From Yimella sp. (GTDB taxonomy: Bacteria > Actinomycetota > Actinomycetes > Actinomycetales > Dermatophilaceae): a DNA stretch of 5,738 nt. Below the pieces are notes generated by a model. That model was given only the letters and a program-made list of their open reading frames with translations, was not told the origin of the DNA and did no database searches. Each line of letters begins with the position of its first letter. Position 1 is the first letter of the stretch. Below are positions 1-5,528 of the stretch, in pieces. The translations under genes and the position numbers were made by a program. The DNA lies in contig JASLFY010000029.1 in assembly GCA_030150425.1 (NCBI GenBank), positions 1-5,738 on the forward strand, given 5' to 3'.

Positions 1-444
1 GCCGACCTGCGCGGCTACTCCTACGACCGCACCGACGTGTCGGCGCGCGGTCTGGCGAACGCCTACGCGCAGACACTCGGAACGGTGTTCACCCAGGAGT
101 CGAAGCCGTACGAGGTCGAGATCGTCGTCGCCCAGCTGGGCGACACCGCGGCCGCCGACCAGATCTACCGACTGATGTACGACGGGTCGGTCGCGGAGGA
201 ACGCGGCTTCGTCGCGATGGGCGGGGGAGCGGACCGCATCAGCGCCGCCCTCGAGCAGGAGTGGTCGCCCGACGTCTCCCTCCCGGCAGCCCTGCAACTG
301 GCCGTCCGCCTGCTCGGCCAGGAGGCCGACGGCACGACCCGGGAGCTGACCGCCGAACAGTTGGAGGTCGGCTTGCTCGACCGCAGCCGCAGTCGACGCA
401 CCTTCCGACGACTGGTCGGCCAGAGCCTGCAGGACCTGCTCTGA
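1..444 (+). CDS. prcA: Proteasome alpha subunit PrcA (3' part, 5' end outside window)
   Basis: The frame is open from base 1 to the TGA at 442-444 and gives the last 147 residues. PrcA forms the outer heptameric rings of the actinobacterial 20S core particle. These gate substrate entry, dock activators such as Mpa/ARC, and are not proteolytic. Near-diagnostic stretches include RGYSYDR (residues 4-10 of the fragment), GLANAYAQTLGT (17-28), KPYEVE (35-40), YDGS (60-63), VAMGG (71-75) and the C-terminal RRTFRRL. By comparison with remembered Mycobacterium PrcA (about 248 aa), roughly 80 N-terminal residues, including the gating region, lie upstream. A GTG at 37 is in frame but internal to the conserved fold, so it is not the start. 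The protein ends at DLL, without the charged tail seen in M. tuberculosis PrcA. prcB and pup are expected upstream. A strong hairpin follows the stop codon. Confidence 0.96.
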   Translation, partial: ADLRGYSYDRTDVSARGLANAYAQTLGTVFTQESKPYEVEIVVAQLGDTAAADQIYRLMYDGSVAEERGFVAMGGGADRISAALEQEWSPDVSLPAALQLAVRLLGQEADGTTRELTAEQLEVGLLDRSRSRRTFRRLVGQSLQDLL

Positions 445-462
445 CGCGAGCAGTAGCGCGCT

Positions 463-490
463 GATCCGGGGCGCGAACGCGCCCCGGATC
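463..490 (+). terminator. Putative terminator hairpin after prcA
   Basis: A perfect 13-bp inverted repeat (arm GATCCGGGGCGCG at 463-475, complement at 478-490) is separated only by AA. In RNA it would fold as a 12-bp GC-rich stem with a GAAC loop. It begins 18 bp after the prcA stop codon. No T-run follows, which is common for GC-rich actinobacterial terminators. It would separate the proteasome transcript from the exporter operon. An mRNA 3'-end stabiliser is the alternative. Confidence 0.75.
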
Positions 491-539
491 GCTTGGTGGA
501 TCCGAGGAATCCGGGGACTCGCCGGAAGTCGGTCGCGGG

Positions 540-562
540 TTGTCGGTGCGGGGTGGAATACT
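540..562 (+). promoter_or_regulatory. Candidate RecA-NDp / PafBC-type promoter
   Basis: TTGTCGGTG at 540-548 matches all nine positions of the mycobacterial LexA-independent DNA-damage promoter element TTGTCRGTG. After exactly 8 nt comes AATACT (557-562), against the consensus TAnnnT. Only the first base differs, while the key A (second) and T (sixth) are kept. The consensus is recalled from the mycobacterial RecA-NDp/PafBC literature. A start site would fall near 569, giving a leader of about 87 nt for the exporter mRNA. The motif match is seen; control by PafBC is inferred. Confidence 0.45.
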
Positions 563-575
563 TCAAAACCGAAAA

Positions 576-601
576 CTGAGGTGATCTAACTTTCACCTCG
601 G
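576..601 (+). promoter_or_regulatory. Palindrome enclosing a possible -10 box (operator/promoter candidate)
   Basis: GAGGTGA (578-584) and TCACCTC (593-599) form a perfect 7-bp inverted repeat with an 8-nt spacer. The match extends outward by a T-G wobble and a C-G pair. The spacer contains TAACTT (587-592), a TANNNT -10 match, with a poor -35 (TTCAAA, 562-567, 19-nt spacing). It sits in a locally AT-rich patch of a GC-rich genome, as promoters often do. A repressor bound here would cover the -10. The repressor family is not identifiable from the sequence, and an RNA hairpin in the leader of a transcript begun upstream is equally possible. Confidence 0.4.
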
Positions 602-612
602 CACCCGTCACC

Positions 613-630
613 TTGCCGGCCTGTCGGCAA
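613..630 (+). other. Stem-loop in the exporter leader
   Basis: TTGCCG (613-618) and CGGCAA (625-630) are perfectly complementary around a 6-nt loop. They lie 8 bp before the Shine-Dalgarno-like GGGGAG (639-644) of the first ABC gene. It could influence translation initiation from the weak TTG start. Six base pairs in GC-rich DNA can occur by chance, so this is weakly supported. Confidence 0.25.
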
Positions 631-655
631 CCGATCCCGGGGAGCGCGTCCGACG

Positions 656-2602
656 TTGAGCGACACCACCACATCCGCCACCACTCCTGCTCCATCGCTG
701 CCCGCCGAGCTGGCCAGCACCCACTCCGTCGCCGCGCGCGACGGGTTCCTGCACCGCAGTGACCTCGGCCGCCTGCTGCCCTACCTGCGTCCGTACCGCG
801 GCCGACTGATCGCGATGTTCACCGTCGCGTTGCTGTCGATCGGTTCGACGATCGCGATCCCGTTGTTCACCAAGGCGGTCATCGACGGCCCCGTCGCCCA
901 CCACGACCAGCGCGGCCTGTGGATCCTGGGTGTCAGTGCCCTGCTGCTCGGCGTCGCCGAGGCGGCGCTCTGGATGGCGCGCCGTTGGCTGGTGCAGCGG
1001 GCCAGCACCGGCGTCGAGGCAGACCTGCGCACCGACATGTACGCCCGGTTGCAGGTGCTCCCGATGCGCTTCCACAGCAGCTGGCAGTCCGGCCAGTTGC
1101 TCTCCCGGATCATGAACGACCTCGGCATGATGCGCCGGTTCATCGGGTTCGGCTCGGTCCTGTTGATCCTCAATGTGATCCAGGTCGTCGTCGTCACCGG
1201 CATCCTGCTGGCGATGTACTGGCCGCTCGGCGTGGTGGTGCTGATCTCGATCGCCCCGGTGGTGTGGGCGAACCTGCACTACGAACGCCAGTTCACCAAG
1301 GCGTCCCGCGCCGCCCAGGACCAGACCGGCAACGTCGCGACCCACGTCGAGGAGTCGGCGCTCGGTCTGCGCGTCGTGAAGTCCTTCGGCCGCGAGGAGC
1401 ACGTCTACTCCCGCTTCGACGAGCAGGCGGTCGAGCTGCGTGACATCCAGCTGCGCAAGGTGTCGATCATGTCGCGCTTCTGGACGTTGCTGGAGACCAT
1501 TCCGACCGCGACGCTGATCATCGTGCTCGGCCTCGGCGCCCACGCGGTGGCCGACGACCGGATCACCCTCGGCACCCTCGTCGCGTTCATCACCCTGATG
1601 CTCAACCTGGTCTGGCCGATCGCCAGCCTCGGCTTCCTGCTGTCGATGCTGCAGGAGACGATGACCGCCGCCAACCGCGTGGTGCAGATCTTCGATGCGC
1701 CGCGCGAGATCGAGTCCGGTCGACGCGACCTGCCCAACCCCACCGGGCGGCTCGAACTGCGCGACGTCGGCTTCCGTTTCCCGGACAGCGAGGACTGGGC
1801 GCTGCGCCACCTCGACCTGGTCATCGAGCCGGGAGAGACGGTCGCCCTGGTCGGCGCCACCGGCTCCGGCAAGTCGGTGCTGACCTCCCTGATCCCGCGG
1901 CTGTACGACGTCAGCGAGGGCGCGGTGCTGCTCGACGGCGTCGACGTCCGCGAACTGCCGCTGCCGACCGTACGCAGCATCGTCGCCACCGCGTTCGAGG
2001 ACCCGACGCTGTTCTCGATGTCGGTCCGGGAGAACCTCACCCTCGGCCGCCCGCAGGCGACCCAGGAGGAACTGGACCGGGCGATCTCGATCGCGCAGGC
2101 GGGCTTCGTCCACGACCTGCCCTTCGGACTCGACACCCGCATCGGCGAGCAGGGCATGAGCCTGTCCGGTGGTCAGCGCCAGCGCCTGTCGCTCGCCCGG
2201 GCAGTGCTCGCCGACCCGCGCGTCCTCGTCCTGGACGACACCCTGTCCGCCCTCGACGTGCACACCGAGGCACTGGTCGAGGAGGCGCTGCGCAACGTGC
2301 TGACCGACGTCACCGGCATCGTCGTCGCCCACCGCGCATCCACCGTGATGCTCGCCGACAAGGTCGCCCTGCTCGACGGCGGAACGATCACCCACGTCGG
2401 CAGCCACGCCGAGTTGCTGGCCACCGTGCCCCGCTACCGCTTCCTGCTGGCCGCCGACGACGAACTCGATCCGGATCTCGAACACGACGAGTGTTGGGAG
2501 AACGACGAGCAACTCGATCAGCAGCAGTTGGTCCACAGTGCGGTGTCCGCCACGCGCGGCGCCACCACCCGGACCGGAGACGACGAAGAGGTCGACCGAT
2601 GA
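656..2602 (+). CDS. ABC exporter half-transporter, subunit with degenerate ATP site (TMD-NBD)
   Basis: This 648-aa protein has the type IV (multidrug/lipid exporter) fold. Six membrane segments lie at roughly 49-72, 86-110, 165-187, 188-206, 275-300 and 305-332, followed by a cytoplasmic ATPase domain from about 365 to 598. Motifs seen are A-loop F375, Walker A GATGSGKS (400-407), signature LSGGQ (503-507), Walker B ending LDD (526-528), D-loop SALD (531-534) and switch His559. Two catalytic positions deviate: Asp528 replaces the Walker B glutamate, and Glu448 replaces the Q-loop glutamine. The protein should therefore pair with the next gene's product as the weakly or non-hydrolysing half. 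The substrate cannot be read from sequence; drugs, lipids or peptides are all possible. The TTG at 656 is the only usable start: an in-frame stop lies at 587, no other start codon intervenes, and GGGGAG sits 11 nt upstream. Residues 600-648 form an acidic tail beyond the usual end of the ATPase domain. The stop overlaps the next start (ATGA). Confidence 0.95.
   Translation: MSDTTTSATTPAPSLPAELASTHSVAARDGFLHRSDLGRLLPYLRPYRGRLIAMFTVALLSIGSTIAIPLFTKAVIDGPVAHHDQRGLWILGVSALLLGVAEAALWMARRWLVQRASTGVEADLRTDMYARLQVLPMRFHSSWQSGQLLSRIMNDLGMMRRFIGFGSVLLILNVIQVVVVTGILLAMYWPLGVVVLISIAPVVWANLHYERQFTKASRAAQDQTGNVATHVEESALGLRVVKSFGREEHVYSRFDEQAVELRDIQLRKVSIMSRFWTLLETIPTATLIIVLGLGAHAVADDRITLGTLVAFITLMLNLVWPIASLGFLLSMLQETMTAANRVVQIFDAPREIESGRRDLPNPTGRLELRDVGFRFPDSEDWALRHLDLVIEPGETVALVGATGSGKSVLTSLIPRLYDVSEGAVLLDGVDVRELPLPTVRSIVATAFEDPTLFSMSVRENLTLGRPQATQEELDRAISIAQAGFVHDLPFGLDTRIGEQGMSLSGGQRQRLSLARAVLADPRVLVLDDTLSALDVHTEALVEEALRNVLTDVTGIVVAHRASTVMLADKVALLDGGTITHVGSHAELLATVPRYRFLLAADDELDPDLEHDECWENDEQLDQQQLVHSAVSATRGATTRTGDDEEVDR
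2585..2602 (+). promoter_or_regulatory. Ribosome binding site and ATGA overlap fixing the second ABC start
   Basis: GAAGAGG (2585-2591) lies 7 nt before ATG 2599-2601. That ATG overlaps the TGA stop of the first gene (2600-2602). The good spacing and the overlap favour 2599 over the in-frame GTG at 2491, and imply translational coupling that would help make the two subunits in equal amounts. Confidence 0.85.
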
Positions 2603-4443
2603 GCGCCCCCACCACCGAGGTCGCGGAGGCGACCGCCGACTGGCGCGGCCGGATGCAGGAGAACAAGCCGGAGGAGCAGGTCGAGAAGACCGCGCAACCG
2701 GGCCAGGCCCGCGCACTCCTGTGGAGCCTGCTGCGGCCGTACCGCTGGACCGTCCTGCTGCTCGCGATCGCCGTCATCGGCGAGAACGTCGCCCGACTGT
2801 CGGTGCCGCGACTGGTCCAGATCGGCGTCGACGACGGCGTACCGCCACTGCACGACAAGGGCGACAGCACCGTCATGACCCAGGTCGTGATCGCGCTGCT
2901 GGTCGCCCTGGTGGTCCAGGCAAGCCTGCGGATGTGGTTCATCCTGCAGTCCGGGCGGATCGGCCAGCGGGCCCTGCTGGAGCTGCGCCGCCGGGTGTTC
3001 CGCCACTTCGGCAGCCTCGACGTCGCCTTCCACGACCGCTACACCTCCGGTCGCGTCGTCAGCCGCTCGACGAGCGACGTCGAAGCGATCCAGGAGATGC
3101 TCGAGAACGGCTTCGACGGGCTGATCACCGCCGCGCTGACCCTGGTCGGCACCGCGATCCTGCTGGTCACCCTCGACCTGCGACTCGGCCTGGTTTGCCT
3201 TCTGAGCTTCCCGTTCCTGGTGGTGCTCAGCCTCTGGTTCCGCCGTGAGTCGGCCGCCACGTACCGGCTGGTCCGCGAGATCTCGGCGCTGGTCATCGTG
3301 CAGTTCGTGGAGACGATGAGCGGGGTGAAGGCGGTGCAGGCCTACCGCCGCGAGCCGCGCAACCAGGAGATCTTCGTCGACCTGGCCGACCGCTACCGCG
3401 AGATCAACCTGCGCACCATGCGGCTGATCGCGATCTTCATGCCGGGCGTGAAGCTGATCGGCAACCTGACCACCGGTGTGGTGCTGCTCTACGGCGGCTA
3501 CCTCGCGATGCACGGCCAGCTGACGATCGGTGTGCTGACCGCCTTCCTGCTCTACCTGCGCCAGTTCTTCGAACCGATGCAGGAGATCACGCAGTTCTAC
3601 AACACCTTCCAGTCCGCGACCTCGGCGCTGGAGAAGCTGGCGATCGTCCTCGACGAGAAGCCGGCGATCGCCGACCCGGAGAAGCCGCGGGAACTGACGG
3701 ACGTACGCGGTCAGGTCACCTTCGACCACGTCCGCTTCGAGTACGTCGAGGGCCGGCCGGTGCTGCCCGACCTCGACCTCGTCGTGCCGGCCGGTCAGAC
3801 GGTCGCACTGGTCGGCACCACCGGTGCGGGCAAGACGACGATCGCGAAGCTGATCGCCCGGTTCTACGACCCGACCGCCGGCCGGATCCTGCTCGACGAC
3901 ACCGACCTGCGCGACGTGACCCAGGCCGACCTGCGCCAGCACGTCGTGATGGTGACCCAGGAGAACTTCATGTTCGAGGGATCGGTCGCCGACAACATCC
4001 GGTTCGGTCGACCGAGCGCCACCGACGAGGAGGTGCGCGCCGCGGCCCACGCGGTGGGCGCCGACGCCTTCATCGAGCAGTTGCCGCAGGGCTACGACAC
4101 CGACGTCGCCAAGCGCGGTGGCCGGTTGTCCGCCGGACAGCGTCAGCTGGTCGCGTTCGCCCGGGCGTTCCTGGCCGACCCCGACGTGCTGATCCTCGAC
4201 GAGGCGACGTCGTCGCTGGACATCCCTAGCGAGCGGTTGGTGCAGCAGGCGCTGCAGACGATCCTGGCCGGGCGTACCGCGCTGATCATCGCCCACCGTC
4301 TGTCGACGGTGGAGATCGCCGACCGCGTGCTCGTGCTGGAACACGGCCAGGTGTTGGAGGACGGTTCACCGCAGCAGCTGACCCAGCAGCAGAACGGCCG
4401 CTACGCCGCACTGCACGACGCGTGGATCAACTCGCTCGCCTGA
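2599..4443 (+). CDS. ABC exporter half-transporter, catalytic subunit (TMD-NBD)
   Basis: This 614-aa protein is the partner of the preceding half-transporter. After a hydrophilic N-terminus of about 45 residues, six membrane segments lie near 48-73, 94-117, 172-191, 194-214, 276-300 and 307-326. The ATPase domain spans about 372-610. Motifs seen are A-loop Y382, Walker A GTTGAGKT (406-413), Q-loop Gln454, signature LSAGQ (510-514), Walker B with catalytic Glu535 (LDE), D-loop SSLD and switch His566. All hydrolytic residues are present, but the signature has Ala512 in place of the usual Gly. In a head-to-tail NBD dimer this signature faces the degenerate Walker site of the first subunit, while the first subunit's intact LSGGQ faces this Walker site. 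That is the arrangement known for heterodimeric exporters such as TM287/288, BmrCD and LmrCD. It probably acts in the cytoplasmic membrane as an exporter; the substrate is unknown. The gene ends 11 nt before the convergent SDR gene's stop. Confidence 0.95.
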   Translation: MSAPTTEVAEATADWRGRMQENKPEEQVEKTAQPGQARALLWSLLRPYRWTVLLLAIAVIGENVARLSVPRLVQIGVDDGVPPLHDKGDSTVMTQVVIALLVALVVQASLRMWFILQSGRIGQRALLELRRRVFRHFGSLDVAFHDRYTSGRVVSRSTSDVEAIQEMLENGFDGLITAALTLVGTAILLVTLDLRLGLVCLLSFPFLVVLSLWFRRESAATYRLVREISALVIVQFVETMSGVKAVQAYRREPRNQEIFVDLADRYREINLRTMRLIAIFMPGVKLIGNLTTGVVLLYGGYLAMHGQLTIGVLTAFLLYLRQFFEPMQEITQFYNTFQSATSALEKLAIVLDEKPAIADPEKPRELTDVRGQVTFDHVRFEYVEGRPVLPDLDLVVPAGQTVALVGTTGAGKTTIAKLIARFYDPTAGRILLDDTDLRDVTQADLRQHVVMVTQENFMFEGSVADNIRFGRPSATDEEVRAAAHAVGADAFIEQLPQGYDTDVAKRGGRLSAGQRQLVAFARAFLADPDVLILDEATSSLDIPSERLVQQALQTILAGRTALIIAHRLSTVEIADRVLVLEHGQVLEDGSPQQLTQQQNGRYAALHDAWINSLA

Positions 4444-4454
4444 ACGGCGTCCGC

Positions 4455-5447
4455 TCAGCGCTCGGAGAGTCGGTGGGTGATCTGGTCGGCCTCGTCGGCG
4501 GGGGAGAGCCCCGCCCGGGGGGGCCGACCCGGTCCGGCCTGCAATTCCCAGGCGAGGGTGTCGGTGAACGTCTCCGGCAGCGGCCGGACGCGCAGACCGG
4601 CGCTGTTCGCCGCCGCGGTCGAGACTGTCATCATCCCGGCGAGGTCGGGCCAGGGCAGCCACAGCGGCAGCGAGCGCTCGCCCATCCACGGCTGCACGGC
4701 GTGGTCGGTCAGCCAACGCGGCGACACCGACACGACCGGGTCGGTGTGGCCGGCGACCGCACGAGCTGCGGCGAGCACCCCGGCCAACGGAACGACCGGA
4801 CCGGTGACGTTGAAGGTGCCGGTCGCGGGCCCGACCAGGAAGGCGGCGAGGTCGCGCGCGTCGATCAACTGCACCTGCGCGGCGGGTTCGTCCGGCACCA
4901 GCACGGCACCGTCCGGGCGGGACGGATGGGCGAAACGCAGCGGCCAGTAGCCGGTGCGCCCGCTGCTGTCACCGGGCCCGGCGATCAGTCCGGCACGGGC
5001 GATCAGATGGTCGTCCGGGAATGCTTCGCGGACGAGGCTCTCGCAGGTCACCTTCGCCGGACCGTACTGCTCGGGGTCGTACGTCGTCCCGGTCCACGGC
5101 GCGAGCAACGCCGCCGATTCGTCGGCGCCGACCGCGTCCGGGCCGGCGTCGGCGTAGACGTTGATGCTGGAGACGAACGCGTACCGGCCCACCCGACCGC
5201 GCAGCGCGTCGAGCGCGGATCGGACGAGGTGCGGGTCGCGCGCGACGTCGACCACCTGGTCGAAGTCGCCGATGAGCCCCGCGTAGCCGTCCGCCGCGGT
5301 GCGGTCGCCGCGGACGAACTCGACTCCGTCAGGCACCGGTCCGCTCTCGCCGCGAGCGAAGGCGACGACGTCGTGACCGGCCGCGAGCGCCGCGTCACAG
5401 ATCGCGCGGCCGAGGAAGGCGGTTCCACCCAGCACCAGGATTCGCAT
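4455..5447 (-). CDS. Extended SDR-family NAD(P)-dependent epimerase/reductase-like protein
   Basis: This is a 330-aa Rossmann-fold protein. The N-terminus MRILVLGGTAFLG carries the nucleotide-binding glycine motif as GGTxFLG (7-13), a form seen in atypical extended SDRs rather than the classical TGxxGxxG. FVSSINVY (91-98) supplies the active-site serine region, and YGPAK (128-132) is the YxxxK catalytic pair. These suggest a functional oxidoreductase or sugar-nucleotide epimerase; substrate specificity is not readable. There is no clear acidic residue at the end of the second strand, and Arg32 is present, which leans towards NADP but weakly. The ATG with first base at 5447 is chosen because it places the glycine motif at the usual N-terminal distance. 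Upstream in-frame starts would run into pafA. The Shine-Dalgarno is weak (GGGG just upstream). The C-terminal 25 residues are Pro/Arg/Gly-rich and include a C7 tract. It is convergent with the exporter and divergent from pafA. Confidence 0.9.
   Translation of the reverse strand: MRILVLGGTAFLGRAICDAALAAGHDVVAFARGESGPVPDGVEFVRGDRTAADGYAGLIGDFDQVVDVARDPHLVRSALDALRGRVGRYAFVSSINVYADAGPDAVGADESAALLAPWTGTTYDPEQYGPAKVTCESLVREAFPDDHLIARAGLIAGPGDSSGRTGYWPLRFAHPSRPDGAVLVPDEPAAQVQLIDARDLAAFLVGPATGTFNVTGPVVPLAGVLAAARAVAGHTDPVVSVSPRWLTDHAVQPWMGERSLPLWLPWPDLAGMMTVSTAAANSAGLRVRPLPETFTDTLAWELQAGPGRPPRAGLSPADEADQITHRLSER
4497..4515 (+). terminator. Possible terminator hairpin for the exporter operon, inside the SDR 3' end
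   Basis: GGCGGGG (4497-4503) and CCCCGCC (4509-4515) pair perfectly around a GAGAG loop, 53 bp past the exporter stop codon. No T-run follows. The 11 bp between the two convergent stop codons hold no hairpin, so exporter transcription must end inside the SDR gene. This is the best nearby candidate, but GC-rich coding sequence could produce it by chance. Confidence 0.3.
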
Positions 5448-5492
5448 GGCCCCAGCAGACCAGACCGTGGACCGGACACGCGACGGAATACG

Positions 5493-5522
5493 CCGACAGC
5501 GCAATCGGATCCGGCTTAGGGT
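5493..5522 (+). promoter_or_regulatory. Candidate pafA promoter giving a leaderless mRNA
   Basis: TAGGGT (5517-5522) fits the actinobacterial -10 pattern TANNNT. CCGACA (5493-5498) matches four of six bases of the TTGACA -35 at 18-nt spacing. Transcription would start 6-7 nt past the -10, at or next to the A of the pafA ATG (5529), so the mRNA would have little or no 5' leader. The AGGG within the -10 could instead serve as a weak Shine-Dalgarno 7 nt from the ATG if transcription starts further upstream. Confidence 0.55.
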
Positions 5523-5528
5523 CGAGCC

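Noticed and set aside
555..561. GGAATAC, also at 5485-5491, as a SigR/SigH-type -35 element
   Set aside because: No GTT-type -10 occurs at about 18 nt downstream in either place, and a 7-base repeat is expected by chance.
576..601. Palindrome as an IdeR/DtxR iron box
   Set aside because: The half-sites (GAGGTGA/TCACCTC) and 8-nt spacing do not fit the TTAGGTTAGSCTAACCTAA pattern well enough.
2491..2598. GTG at 2491 as start of the second ABC protein
   Set aside because: It would add 36 Arg-rich residues encoded inside the first gene. ATG 2599 has a well-spaced ribosome binding site and the typical ATGA overlap.
608..2716. 702-codon open frame on the minus strand opposite the first ABC gene
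   Set aside because: It is antisense to a clear ABC exporter. Its translation is rich in Arg, Gln, Asp, His and Gly with no recognisable fold, as expected from the third-position GC bias.
2518..4344. 608-codon open frame on the minus strand opposite the second ABC gene
   Set aside because: Same low-complexity polar composition and no motifs. It is a shadow of the real gene.
5491..5498. Minus-strand TGTCGGCG resembling the TGTCRGTG damage element ahead of the SDR gene
   Set aside because: One core mismatch, the leading T of the full motif is missing, and nothing resembling TAnnnT lies at the 8-nt spacing.
4422..5519. 365-codon plus-strand open frame opposite the SDR gene
   Set aside because: It begins inside the end of the second ABC gene and reads as Arg/Gly-rich noise, while the opposite strand gives a clean SDR with its glycine motif and YxxxK.
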